DNA from: Actinomycetes bacterium
GTDB lineage: Bacteria > Actinomycetota > Actinomycetes > S36-B12 > GCA-2699445
DNA length: 64,000 bases
Direction of reading: 5' to 3'
NCBI GenBank assembly: GCA_022599915.1
Contig: JAHZLH010000052.1
Coordinates: 1 to 64,000 of the forward strand
In this document: in pieces, positions 17,428 through 26,774 of the stretch
Layout: every line of letters starts with the position of its first letter
Numbering within the stretch: position 1 is the stretch's first letter
Position numbers and translations under genes: made by a program
The notes under the pieces: generated by a model
Databases searched by the model: none
Told to the model about the DNA's origin: nothing
Seen by the model: only the letters and a program-made list of their open reading frames with translations

Positions 17428-18273
17428 CTAGTCGCGGCTCCCCGCCAGGATGGCCAGCATCCGCAGGATCTCCAGGTAGAGCCAGATCAGCGTCACTAGC
17501 AGGCCGAAGGACATCCGCCAGGATTCCCGCTCGGGGAGCCCCATCTTCACGCCCTGCTCGATAGCCGCGAAGTCTAGATTCAGCGAGAACGCTGCCAGCA
17601 GTACACCAGCCGCGCACAGCAGGATTCCCAGAGTTCCCACTCCGTAGAAACCCCAACCGCCGCCGACACCGAACAGCGCTGAGATGAACGAGATCAGCGC
17701 GATGGCTGCGTAGGAAATAATGGCGATGGTCATGACCTTGGCGAAGGTTCCATTCACCTTGATGATGCGGGTGGTGTATAGCAGCAGCATGACGCCGAAG
17801 GCCACCAAAGTGCCGATGATCGCCTGACTGACCAAACCGGTGTACTCCGGGTTGACCGCCTGCACCCAGTTGTCGTACCAGAAGGAAATTCCACCGAGGA
17901 AAACCCCCTGGACAGCGGCATAGACGAGGACCAGCGCCGGCTTGATCTTGCGCATCAAGGCGTTGGCAAATCCCAAACCCAGGCCGACAAACATCGCTAC
18001 CCATACCAGCCACGGCATCGACGGGGTGAGTTGCCAGCCAGCCACAGCGAAGAGGACAAGTACAAAGAGTAGGACGGCAGTCTTGTTGATGACATCGCCC
18101 AGCGTCGCTGGACGGGTAGAAACCGCGCCGGTACCGGCCTGATCAGCAGACTGCGCCGTCTGCACTCCGGTGCCGGCCTGGGAATAGGCCGAACGGCCTT
18201 CATCGTAGGCGAATCCACTGTTGCCGGAACCTGGGTTTTCCAGCCGGCCAAGAACGGGGTTGCGTGTCTGCAC
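17428..18273 (-). CDS. Bax inhibitor-1 / YccA family membrane protein
   Basis: An integral membrane protein of 281 residues. A Gly/Ser/Gln-rich cytosolic N terminus (~60 residues, starting MQTRNPVLGRLENPG) is followed by seven hydrophobic segments between ~62 and 275. The family features are a membrane helix with FLGGISFWYDN, VSQAIIGTLVAFGVMLLLY, and the last segments LNLDFAAIEQGVKMGLPERE ... SFGLLVTLIWLYLEILRML, with the conserved acidic residues of the Ca2+-leak pore. BI-1 homologues are pH-sensitive calcium channels in some species; the function in actinobacteria is unclear. It is convergent with DUF4287. Confidence 0.9.
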   Translation of the reverse strand: MQTRNPVLGRLENPGSGNSGFAYDEGRSAYSQAGTGVQTAQSADQAGTGAVSTRPATLGDVINKTAVLLFVLVLFAVAGWQLTPSMPWLVWVAMFVGLGLGFANALMRKIKPALVLVYAAVQGVFLGGISFWYDNWVQAVNPEYTGLVSQAIIGTLVAFGVMLLLYTTRIIKVNGTFAKVMTIAIISYAAIALISFISALFGVGGGWGFYGVGTLGILLCAAGVLLAAFSLNLDFAAIEQGVKMGLPERESWRMSFGLLVTLIWLYLEILRMLAILAGSRD

Positions 18274-18653
18274 GCTCTCACTTCTCCTCTATTGCTGTCG
18301 CAGCTTGTGACGGCCACGCCGCCCACTGCGCTCGGCGGCGGCGACCGCTTTGGCCACCCGTCGTCGAGATTACTTAATTATGACTGTTCCGGCCCCGTTG
18401 CGCCAAGCCTTGAGAGGCAGAAAGGTGTCGACTTGGGCACAGAAACCGGGAAAACCGGGCGTCAACCAGCCTGTGAACAGCCGCTGTGGCCGGCGGATGA
18501 CAGTTGAGACCGGGCAGGGCGTCGGTCCAGGCCACCAGAAATCCGCCGCTCATAATCGCAGCACAAGCACAAGAATTGGCACGGCCCCGGGCCGGAGCAC
18601 ATTCACCCGGGCCGGGGCCAAGACCTCAACTATGACGGTACTCGAGGCTGAAT
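18274..18653. other. Intergenic region upstream of the Bax-inhibitor gene; no gene seen
   Basis: About 380 bases without a supported coding region. An AT-rich patch near 18372-18386 (ACTTAATTATGAC) could be part of a minus-strand promoter for the membrane protein. GGCCCCGG and CCGGGGCC near 18583-18620 form an inverted pair flanking a repeated CCCGGGCCGG. Their function is unknown. Confidence 0.4.
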
Positions 18654-18677
18654 CACCGTCCCGTTAACGGGACGGTG
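18654..18677 (-). terminator. Hairpin terminator downstream of tRNA-Leu
   Basis: CACCGTCCCG and CGGGACGGTG form a perfect 10-base stem with a TTAA loop. It starts 30 bases after the tRNA-Leu 3' end on the minus strand. No T tract follows. Confidence 0.75.
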
Positions 18678-18706
18678 GCCTCGGTCACAACCACAACTGC
18701 TGGCGG

Positions 18707-18790
18707 TGCCCGGAGTGGGACTTGAACCCACACGCCGTTTCCGGCCCGAGGGTTTAAGCCTCGTGCGTCTGCCGATTCCGCCATCCGGGC
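18707..18790 (-). tRNA. tRNA-Leu (anticodon UAA)
   Basis: The minus strand folds as an 84-base class II tRNA. The acceptor is GCCCGGA pairing with TCCGGGC, and the D arm region is TGGCGGAATCGGCAGACGCA. The anticodon arm CGAGG-CTTAAAC-CCTCG has TAA at positions 34-36. The long variable arm is typical of tRNA-Leu, and the T arm is GTGGGTTCAAGTCCCAC. After the discriminator A the genome reads CCG, so the CCA end is not fully encoded. Confidence 0.95.
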
Positions 18791-18925
18791 TGCGTCTTAG
18801 CCTACTGGCATCGAGTATTGCGTTCAGCCAGCACCCACAACTGTCGATAGATTTGCGGGCAGGCCCGTTTCTTCGAGCAGAACGCGGGTGAACCAACCGT
18901 TGACCCCCACGTTGCACAGATCTGG

Positions 18926-19462
18926 CTACTGATAGGTCTGCCGTGGGTGGATGGCATGCGCAGCAGCCACCCGATCCAAGAACAGCAGTCCGTCAATGTG
19001 ATCGAGTTCGTGCTGCAAGGCGCGGGCTTCGAAGGCATCTGTCTCAAACTCGATCGGCTCGCCACTGCCGGGCAGGTAGCCGCCAATGGTTAACCGACTG
19101 GCGCGACGTACGTCACCAGTGAAATCTGGCACGGACATGCAGCCCTCCCGAGCACGCTCTTTGCGGGTGGCGCTCACTACCTCGGGGTTGACCAGCGCGA
19201 TGAGCCCTTGGCAACTGCGGGTCTTGGGATGACTAGATACGTCCACGCAGAAAACCCGGGCCGGGACACCGATCTGATTGGCCGCGAGTCCGACGCAACC
19301 GGGCGAAACGCGCATTGTCGCCACAAGATCAGCCGCTAGCCGGACGGTGTCCTCGTGTTCGGGCGAAACGTCCGGACACCGCTCACTCAGGACAACGGCG
19401 GGCGCAACCAAGACCTGGCGAATCTCACCCGGCCCGAGATCGTCGACTTCGAATCGCTTCAT
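18926..19462 (-). CDS. def: Peptide deformylase
   Basis: This metalloenzyme removes N-formyl groups from nascent proteins. It has 178 residues with all three motifs: GLAANQIG (58-65), EGCMSVP with metal ligand Cys108, and HELDH (151-155) with His151, Glu152 and His155. Spacing between motifs is normal. A second deformylase elsewhere is common in actinobacteria, so this may not be the only one. It lies 5 bases downstream of the two-ACT-domain gene and is probably co-transcribed with it. Confidence 0.95.
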   Translation of the reverse strand: MKRFEVDDLGPGEIRQVLVAPAVVLSERCPDVSPEHEDTVRLAADLVATMRVSPGCVGLAANQIGVPARVFCVDVSSHPKTRSCQGLIALVNPEVVSATRKERAREGCMSVPDFTGDVRRASRLTIGGYLPGSGEPIEFETDAFEARALQHELDHIDGLLFLDRVAAAHAIHPRQTYQ

Positions 19463-19467
19463 CTCGG

Positions 19468-19980
19468 CTAGAGCACATCCTCATCAGCCGGACGTACGGT
19501 GGCCTGGACGCCCAGCGGCGCCATTGCCGCCATCACGTCCTCGTTTACGGCAGCCAAGTCAGTTCCCGTCGGGAAATCCACTTCGGCTACTAGGACGTAC
19601 AACGACGACCCCAACCGAGTCGACAGGTCGACAATATTGCCGCCACACCCAGCCACCACGCCAGCGGCGGTGCTGACGATTCCCGGACGATCGGCACCGT
19701 GCACGCTCAGCTGCGCCAAAACTCCCGGCTCCGCGGCCGTCTCCGCTGGCAAGCTCAAGACTGAAACCGCGAGGCCATCCGCCATCAGCGGCGCCAACCG
19801 CTGCTGCAGATCCGCCGCAGCTACCGGCAGATCAGCCACGAGCGTCATCGCGAAGTGACCACGAAGCAACGACATGGAGGAGTCCTCCAGATTGCCGCCC
19901 AAATCCGCAATGGCAGCAGTGACCTCGGCGACGATTCCAGGGCGATCGTGACCCACGACAGTTACAGCTAGCAACGACAT
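19468..19980 (-). CDS. Tandem ACT-domain protein, GcvR-like
   Basis: A 170-residue cytosolic protein made almost entirely of two ACT domains. The first is LLAVTVVGHDRPGIVAEVTA (~3-75). The second is LAQLSVHGADRPGIVSTAAG (~88-165). Each has the DRPGIV ligand-loop motif. The arrangement resembles GcvR and other amino-acid-binding regulators, which act by ligand-controlled protein contact rather than by DNA binding. The ligand cannot be told. The pair with def is 5 bases apart. A pair of 11-base direct repeats sits upstream of it. Confidence 0.82.
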   Translation of the reverse strand: MSLLAVTVVGHDRPGIVAEVTAAIADLGGNLEDSSMSLLRGHFAMTLVADLPVAAADLQQRLAPLMADGLAVSVLSLPAETAAEPGVLAQLSVHGADRPGIVSTAAGVVAGCGGNIVDLSTRLGSSLYVLVAEVDFPTGTDLAAVNEDVMAAMAPLGVQATVRPADEDVL

Positions 19981-20129
19981 AGGTGGACTCTAGCCGTAGC
20001 CACGAGGCACAATCAGCGCTGCCACGAGTCACCGTCACCGCTGCGCCACCGACACAACTGCGGCAAGCAACGCCTCAACTACGCGCAATGGTCGCGAAAC
20101 TATGGTGCGGCTACTCCAAATGGGTGAGC

Positions 20130-20151
20130 CTTGAGGTTTTCTTGAGGTTTC
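20130..20151 (-). promoter_or_regulatory. Two adjacent 11-base direct repeats, possible response-regulator site
   Basis: CTTGAGGTTTT is followed directly by CTTGAGGTTTC in the ~360-base gap between the ppx stop and the ACT gene start. Head-to-tail 11-base repeats are the usual layout of OmpR/PhoB-family binding sites. It would lie about 150 bases upstream of the ACT-def transcript. The rest of the gap shows no gene. Confidence 0.35.
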
Positions 20152-20277
20152 CTTGTCAAATAGTTGATAAATCCCCCGTTAATGCGTCATTCTTTTGGTG
20201 TTGGTGGCGAGGACGGCGCAAAAACCTCGCAACCAACAGGCACAACCGAGACGCACATGAGAATGGCCAGGGTTACA

Positions 20278-20292
20278 GCACCCGACGGGTGC
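20278..20292 (-). terminator. Short GC hairpin downstream of ppx
   Basis: GCACCC and GGGTGC form a 6-base stem around a GAC loop, about 50 bases after the ppx stop on the minus strand. It is a candidate end for the eno/ftsB/DUF501/ppx transcript. Confidence 0.45.
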
Positions 20293-20342
20293 GACTAGGC
20301 CGGCAACGGGAGCCGATGAGCGGTAACGACAGCACCGACTCG

Positions 20343-21269
20343 TCACACAGTAGCCGCGAGTGACCACGCAATCCCATCGAGGATGTCGTGCTCACTCGCG
20401 GTTACTTCATTTGCGCCACTGCGTTTCACAATCTGGTCCAAAATCACCGCGCCAGTTGCAATCACATCGACCCGACCCGGGTGCATGATGCCCAACTCGG
20501 CACGCTGGGCGGCAGACATACCGACCAACTCGGTCATCACCTGCTCGACCGCTGCCGCAGAAGCTGTTGATAAATGGATCCGGTCAGAGTCGTATTCCGT
20601 CAACCCTGCGGCAAGTCCAGCAACGGTAGTCACGGTTCCCGCCAACCCGACCAACGATTCAGCCCCCCGCAGCGGCACCGACTGCTCCACCTGATCAAGG
20701 AGCCGGTCAACTTCAGCCCGAATGGCGGCCAGTTCGGCAGAACTCATTGGATCGGTGCGAGCGAACCGCTCGGTGAACCGCACACAACCCATGTCGACGC
20801 TCACCGCAGACTCCGGGTGGCCCGCACCGCGGATGAACTCTGTCGATCCGCCACCGATGTCAAAGACCAGCGCTGGACTCGGCAAACCGCTGCCCCTCAT
20901 CGCACCAGCGAAGGACAGTTGCGCTTCTTCTTCACCGGTGACGACCTCGGGTGCCACACCCAGAATGTGCTGCACACCAGCAGCAAACTCAGCGGCATTA
21001 TTGGCATCCCGAGACGCGGAGGTGGCCACAAACCGGACCCGTTGCGCCTCGAACTCATCGATGACGGCCGCATATTCTCGACAAGCAGTAAAGGCTCGCT
21101 CCAGCGCAGCCGAAGACAGCGAACCAGTGCGATCCACACCCTCGCCGAGTCGGATGATCTGCATCCGCCGATCCAGCTCCACGAAATCGGGGCCAATGTC
21201 CGCGACCAGCAGCCGGATGGAGTTTGTGCCGCAGTCGATCCCGGCGACTCGTGTTGATGCCGCGGTCAT
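20343..21269 (-). CDS. ppx: Exopolyphosphatase / pppGpp phosphohydrolase (Ppx/GppA family)
   Basis: A 308-residue ASKHA-fold phosphatase expected to release phosphate from polyphosphate or (p)ppGpp. The ATG at 21269 has a very strong AAGGAGGAGG site; a longer frame to 21305 has no support. Motifs are VAGIDCGTNSIRLLVADIG (~8-26), VRFVATSASRDANNA (~79), EVVTGEEEAQLSFAGAM (~105) and VFDIGGGSTEFI (~133). It lacks the C-terminal HD domain, like other short actinobacterial Ppx proteins. It overlaps DUF501 by 4 bases. Confidence 0.93.
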   Translation of the reverse strand: MTAASTRVAGIDCGTNSIRLLVADIGPDFVELDRRMQIIRLGEGVDRTGSLSSAALERAFTACREYAAVIDEFEAQRVRFVATSASRDANNAAEFAAGVQHILGVAPEVVTGEEEAQLSFAGAMRGSGLPSPALVFDIGGGSTEFIRGAGHPESAVSVDMGCVRFTERFARTDPMSSAELAAIRAEVDRLLDQVEQSVPLRGAESLVGLAGTVTTVAGLAAGLTEYDSDRIHLSTASAAAVEQVMTELVGMSAAQRAELGIMHPGRVDVIATGAVILDQIVKRSGANEVTASEHDILDGIAWSLAATV

Positions 21270-21784
21270 ACCTCCTCCTTCGTAAGGCAGTCGCGTCGCT
21301 GCCACCAGCCGGCAATCGCTGCCAGCACTTCGTCACCGAGCGGGTTCACCCCGGGCCCGGCGGCCAACGAATGGGCAGCGAGCACGTGCAGACACTTGAC
21401 CCGATCGGGCATACCCCCCGCTGAGATGCCAGCAATTTCCGGGACGTCCCCTAGCGCAGCCCGCCGCTGCAGATAGTCACGATGAGCGGCGGCATACTGC
21501 TGAGCCAACTCCGGATCCTCAGCGACACGCTGCTGCATCTCGGCCATTACCCCGTCTGCTTCCAGCGTCCCGATCGCCGAAGCCGCCCGCGGACAGGTCA
21601 AGTAATACAACGTAGGGAAAGGGGTGCCATCAGGTAGTCGCGGCTCCGTCATCACCACATCAGGCGCTCCGCAAGGGCAGCGGTGCGCGATTTCCACGAC
21701 ACCACGGGGGCTGCGGCCAAGTTGCTCTGCGATGACGGCGAGGTCCGCTACCGTCGCCGGTTCACCGCTACTGCTGTCCGCCAT
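21266..21784 (-). CDS. DUF501 family protein
   Basis: A 172-residue protein of the actinobacterial DUF501 family with no known activity. The ATG at 21784 is chosen over a longer frame because it lies just after the ftsB 3' end. The family pattern is visible: EQLGRSPRGVVEIAHRCPCG (~21-40) with a CPCG knuckle, TPFPTLYYLTCPRA (~56-69) and a C-terminal AGGMPDRVKCLHVLAAHSLA with GPGVNPLGDEVL, an alpha-helical region. The three conserved-looking cysteines suggest a metal site, but that is inference. It is fixed in the ftsB-DUF501-ppx order seen in mycobacteria. Confidence 0.9.
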   Translation of the reverse strand: MADSSSGEPATVADLAVIAEQLGRSPRGVVEIAHRCPCGAPDVVMTEPRLPDGTPFPTLYYLTCPRAASAIGTLEADGVMAEMQQRVAEDPELAQQYAAAHRDYLQRRAALGDVPEIAGISAGGMPDRVKCLHVLAAHSLAAGPGVNPLGDEVLAAIAGWWQRRDCLTKEEV

Positions 21785-22253
21785 CGGCGCCCGACTCTTC
21801 AACGGCGCCCAGCCGAACCGGGTTCTCTGTAGAACGCCACAACTTGCCATACCAAGTCGTGGGTTCCTGCGATTCCGGTTGCGCCTCGTCTCGCTGGAAA
21901 TCCGGGTCCAACAGGATCAGTCCCATTTCTCCCGGCTTCACTAGGTTGAGCCGCTTCCTAGCCTGGTCCGTGACGAACTCCTCGTCCTGCCACTGCTGCT
22001 CTTGTGCGGTGAGTTCGGCAATCCGTTGCTCGGTAGCTGCGTTCTGGGCAGACAGCTCGGCGAGTCCCGCCCGCTGCGAGATCCAGGAACGCACTGGCAT
22101 GACCAACATCGCCGCTACCGCCAGCAGCGCCAGGACCAGAATCAGCGTTCGGCCAGAAGCAGGCTGTGAGCGTTCATCGAGGCCGGCTAGACCAGTATCG
22201 GGCGCAAAGTCTGCCCCCGATTCCGGACGACCGTCCATATCAATGCTCACCAC
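21768..22253 (-). CDS. ftsB: FtsB/DivIC-like septum formation initiator
   Basis: A bitopic membrane protein of the divisome, FtsB/DivIC family. It has 161 residues: a cytosolic N terminus of ~35 residues, one membrane helix (LILVLALLAVAAMLVMPV, ~37-54) and a coiled coil (LAELSAQNAATEQRIAELTAQ, ~64-84). The family end motif (DEEFVTDQARKRLNLVKPGE, ~90-109) precedes a ~50-residue extracytoplasmic tail. Start is uncertain: GTG 22253, GTG 22250 or ATG 22238. The 3' end overlaps DUF501 by 17 bases. It lies downstream of eno, as in mycobacteria. Confidence 0.88.
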   Translation of the reverse strand: MVSIDMDGRPESGADFAPDTGLAGLDERSQPASGRTLILVLALLAVAAMLVMPVRSWISQRAGLAELSAQNAATEQRIAELTAQEQQWQDEEFVTDQARKRLNLVKPGEMGLILLDPDFQRDEAQPESQEPTTWYGKLWRSTENPVRLGAVEESGADGGQQ

Positions 22254-22315
22254 GTGATACTCGCACGTTGCGACCAGCGATCCCGGCAGCGGCCCGCCGT
22301 GTCAGCAACCAAGAC

Positions 22316-22329
22316 CCCACGGCGGTGGG
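22316..22329 (-). terminator. Short hairpin between eno and ftsB
   Basis: CCCAC-GGCG-GTGGG, a 5-base stem, lies just after the eno stop on the minus strand. It could reduce read-through from the highly expressed eno gene into ftsB. The stem is short, so support is weak. Confidence 0.3.
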
Positions 22330-22346
22330 TGTGACTGCTGTCGCTG

Positions 22347-23681
<1,335 letters not shown>

Positions 23682-25340
23682 CTACTCCAACCCGACCAAA
23701 GGTGGCAGTACCCGCGGCGGCACCGAACCGTGCGCCAAAACGGCATCGTGGACCTGCCGCTGTGACCAGTTGCGATTCCGCTCAGTCAGTCGACCGACTA
23801 TCTGTTTGATCTGCTGGTAGCCGAGGAAATAGCTGGCGAGCTGACCACAGGTCAGCCGGGCCCGACGCCAGTTTCCAGGGATTTCGTCATCGGGGAAGAA
23901 CCCCCGGGTGGACATCAGCCGCTTGGCCTCCGCCTCGGTCATACCACGCGTGTGGACCCGAACATCCAGGATGGTGCTCACGATGATGCGCAGTTGCATC
24001 TTCAACTGCTGGATCCGCAACGACGCACGCGGCTCCTCGGGCACGGAGAAGCCGCCACCGGCCATCAGCTCCTCGGCGTAGACGGCCCAGCCCTCGACGA
24101 ACAAGGTACTGGGCAGGGCCGCGCGGGCTGCTGATGGCGCAACTGCTTCCCGAGCCTGCGCCTGCTGTAACACGTGCCCAGGTACTCCGACATGAACCAT
24201 CAGGTTGTGGATCAGATGTCGGTTGTATTCGCGGTAGTGCGCACCCCGCCGGGCGCCACTCCAACTGGGTGGCGTTGGCGCGATTCCGATCACCGTGGGC
24301 AACTCTCGTCGCTCCAATGGACCGGGCGCATTGCAGTACACCGGAAACACGCCTCGACGAACCGCGGGAATCAGTTCCATCCGCACGTCCACATCAGGAA
24401 CGGTGACGAGTTCTCGATCGATCGCGAACGCTACGGCAGACTCCATCGCCGCAGCGCAGACGTCCAGCACGTTGCCGTCATCAACATCGCCACCATCACC
24501 CAGTCGATCCAACGCCTTGGGAATCACTGAGCGGTCCGCCATGCTGCCCTGCAACAGCTTCGCCGAGGCGCTGGCTAGTGCGTCCAGCACCTCTTCGAGT
24601 GACTCCTCCGCCTCAGCGAGGAGTACATCCGGATCTGCTGGCGCGTCGAGGTGAGTACGCAGCACGCCGCTATACAACTCTGGGCCGTAGGCCGGGTTCC
24701 GCCGGGCACCGGGCAACCGGGATCGCAGCCAGGACACGTGATCGCCGATGGCACCGGTCGCCGACATCAGGGAGTCCGACAATCCTGGCTTGACCCGCAT
24801 ATCTTCTGGCAGATCCGCGAGCATGGCCGGGATCGCGGAGAACTGCTCTATGGCAGTTTCCACATGCACTCCTGGCATCTCGCCCAGCGTGTGCCGGGCG
24901 TTCTCTAGATGCTCCGGAACTTCTCGCAACCGTTCCAGCAACGACTGGGAGCGCTGCTCTTCTGGCGCAAAATCTCGTGAGACCAACGAATACAACGCCT
25001 CGGCGGGACTCCACACCAGCGGATTCCACAGGTGTGGTTGCACCTTGGTCATGTCGAAAAGCCGGGAAGCCACTCCGGCCCGCAGCACCTCTAGGTCTGC
25101 GGCTGCGACGCGACTGAGCGCACGGGAATCCACCGAATCCAAGAAGGCGGCGTGGCGCTGCATCACTCGAGCGAACTCATCCACGCCATCGCCGGTGAGA
25201 TCAGGAAGGCGACCGTCGAACCGATGATCGCCCACTTTGGTGGCCCGAACTGGGTCGCGAGCCAACAGGTCATCGACAACTGCAGCCGCGAGGCCCGCGA
25301 ATCTGCGGTCCTCCGGAGAATGGATACCAGCGCCGAACAC
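23682..25340 (-). CDS. DUF885 family (gluzincin-like) protein with altered metal motif
   Basis: The 552-residue protein matches DUF885, a largely helical family related to zinc carboxypeptidases. Visible features are VGDHRFDGRLPDL (~36-48), the helical middle, and LFVEGWAVYAEEL (~413-425) with the second-site glutamate. The metal motif, normally HExxPGHHLQ, reads HVGVPGHVLQ at 383-392, so the catalytic Glu is Val384 while both histidines remain. It may be inactive or have another chemistry. No signal peptide is seen, so it is probably cytosolic. The GTG start at 25340 lies 10 bases after the mazG stop. Confidence 0.85.
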   Translation of the reverse strand: MFGAGIHSPEDRRFAGLAAAVVDDLLARDPVRATKVGDHRFDGRLPDLTGDGVDEFARVMQRHAAFLDSVDSRALSRVAAADLEVLRAGVASRLFDMTKVQPHLWNPLVWSPAEALYSLVSRDFAPEEQRSQSLLERLREVPEHLENARHTLGEMPGVHVETAIEQFSAIPAMLADLPEDMRVKPGLSDSLMSATGAIGDHVSWLRSRLPGARRNPAYGPELYSGVLRTHLDAPADPDVLLAEAEESLEEVLDALASASAKLLQGSMADRSVIPKALDRLGDGGDVDDGNVLDVCAAAMESAVAFAIDRELVTVPDVDVRMELIPAVRRGVFPVYCNAPGPLERRELPTVIGIAPTPPSWSGARRGAHYREYNRHLIHNLMVHVGVPGHVLQQAQAREAVAPSAARAALPSTLFVEGWAVYAEELMAGGGFSVPEEPRASLRIQQLKMQLRIIVSTILDVRVHTRGMTEAEAKRLMSTRGFFPDDEIPGNWRRARLTCGQLASYFLGYQQIKQIVGRLTERNRNWSQRQVHDAVLAHGSVPPRVLPPLVGLE

Positions 25341-25349
25341 GGTATGACC

Positions 25350-26027
25350 CTAACCTTCGCCGGTTGCGCTCTCCGCCTCGGCCTGCCGGATGTCTTGATG
25401 CAAATGCCGGGCGCGGTCGCGGACGAGCGCCTCCGCATCCCAGCCCTGCTGCTCGGCCTGCACCGCTAGGGCATAGAGCTGATCCGCCAACTCAGCAGCC
25501 GTGTCCGGTGCCGCGACTCCTGATTCCGGTGGCAGCAACTCCAGCCCACTTTCGGCTGCTCGCCGCCAAGACTTCTGCACCAGCGCGAGCGCGGGCATGG
25601 CCAATGGCACACCATCAAGGGCCGAGTCGCGAGATTTCTCGGCGGCTTTGAGCTTCGTCCAGTTCTCCGCTACCGCGGCCGCGTCCTCGGCTTGCGCGTC
25701 GGCGAACACGTGGGGATGACGGCGGATCAGCTTGTCGCTGATGCCATCGGCAACCTCCGCGATGCCCCAGCCTGGATCTGATTCCTCCGCGATCCGGGCG
25801 TGGAAGACCACCTGCAGCAGCAAGTCCCCGAGTTCCTCACGCAAATGCTCATCGTCGGCGGTCTCAATGGCTTCGATGGTCTCGTAGCATTCTTCGAGCA
25901 GGTACTCGACAAGCGATTCGTGAGTTTGCTCCGCATCCCACGGGCAGCCCCCGGGGGAGCGCAGCCGATCCATGACTGCCACTAGTCGAAGCAGCGGATG
26001 CGGATGTTCCACCGAGGCTTCGGTCAC
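25350..26027 (-). CDS. mazG: MazG nucleoside triphosphate pyrophosphohydrolase
   Basis: MazG hydrolyses (d)NTPs, including damaged ones, to monophosphates. The 225-residue protein begins with the MazG domain: LLRLVAVMDRLRSPGGCPWDAEQTH (in shorter blocks, ~13-37), LLEECYETIEAI (~44-55) and EELGDLLLQVVFHARIAEE (~64-82), giving the EExxE...ExxD Mg2+ site. A less conserved C-terminal half (VAENWTKLKAAEKS, SGLELLPPE) resembles a degenerate second MazG repeat, as in mycobacterial MazG. The start overlaps the stop of the SurA-like lipoprotein gene by 4 bases. Confidence 0.93.
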   Translation of the reverse strand: MTEASVEHPHPLLRLVAVMDRLRSPGGCPWDAEQTHESLVEYLLEECYETIEAIETADDEHLREELGDLLLQVVFHARIAEESDPGWGIAEVADGISDKLIRRHPHVFADAQAEDAAAVAENWTKLKAAEKSRDSALDGVPLAMPALALVQKSWRRAAESGLELLPPESGVAAPDTAAELADQLYALAVQAEQQGWDAEALVRDRARHLHQDIRQAEAESATGEG

Positions 26028-26764
26028 TGCTGCGGCTGTTCCTGTGGCTGCGGCTGTTCCTGTGGCTGTTCCTGTGGCTGCGGCTGTTCTTGTGGCTGCT
26101 GCGGCTGCTGTGGCTGCTGTGGCTGCTGTGGCTGTAGCGGGTCAACCGGCAACTGCGGCTGGGCTATCCGACTGGTGGGGTTCTCGGCCGGCCCAATGCT
26201 CAGTTGCTCCGGGTACCACTCGCCATACTTGGGAGCGACCTCAACGCCGATCGCCTCAGAGAACTCGGCCAGCGCCGCTATCAGGACCTGTTGCTGCTCC
26301 TGCTCCGGCAGACCTGGCGCCAACGCACCACCGAGGGCCATCGCGATCAACTGCGTTTGAATCTGACCCTGCAGTGCACTCGGCGGAAAACCGCTCTGCA
26401 CTAATGCCTGCTCGACTGCTTCCTGACCGCCGTTCGCCTCGATGACCTCGGCATAAGCAGCGTCGATCTCGGCCGGTGGCACCGACACCTCTTCCTTAGC
26501 GGCCGCCTGGTTCACCAACTCGCTGGTGACGTTGAAGTTCACCAGTCCAGCCACAAACTGCAGATTGGGCTCTGTCGGCGGGAGACCGCTCAGTTCGTTG
26601 ACTTCCCGCATTTGGTCAGCGATCTGCTGCTCGGAGATCGTGACGTCACCAACGACAGCAGCTTTGCCCGGTTCGGATGCCGAACAGCCCGCCGCCACTA
26701 CGCAACTAGCGGCCACCGCTGCGGTGACCGTCAGCACTCGTCGGAAGCGCTGCGAGATTCTCAT
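26024..26764 (-). CDS. SurA-N-like lipoprotein with Gln/Pro repeat tail
   Basis: A lipoprotein of 246 residues: signal peptide with lipobox VAAGC, Cys27. Residues ~33-165 form a SurA/trigger-factor-type chaperone N domain (AVVGDVTISEQQIADQMREV, FNVTSELVNQAAAKEEVSVP, EIDAAYAEVIEANGG). There is no PpiC rotamase domain. From ~212 the tail is almost pure Q/P/E (QPQQPQQPQ...QEQPQ). It is likely an extracytoplasmic folding factor or scaffold, by fold inference. It lies between mfd and mazG, in the place occupied by other genes in mycobacteria. The tail may span the cell wall. Confidence 0.8.
   Translation of the reverse strand: MRISQRFRRVLTVTAAVAASCVVAAGCSASEPGKAAVVGDVTISEQQIADQMREVNELSGLPPTEPNLQFVAGLVNFNVTSELVNQAAAKEEVSVPPAEIDAAYAEVIEANGGQEAVEQALVQSGFPPSALQGQIQTQLIAMALGGALAPGLPEQEQQQVLIAALAEFSEAIGVEVAPKYGEWYPEQLSIGPAENPTSRIAQPQLPVDPLQPQQPQQPQQPQQPQEQPQPQEQPQEQPQPQEQPQQ
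26027..26139. repeat. Imperfect microsatellite encoding a Gln/Pro tail
   Basis: Repeating units such as TGTGGCTGC and GGCTGTTCCTG fill about 110 bases. On the minus strand they read CAGCCACAG-type codons for Q-P-Q-Q. The array is prone to slippage, so tail length may vary between strains. Confidence 0.85.
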
Positions 26765-26774
26765 GCCAACCTCT

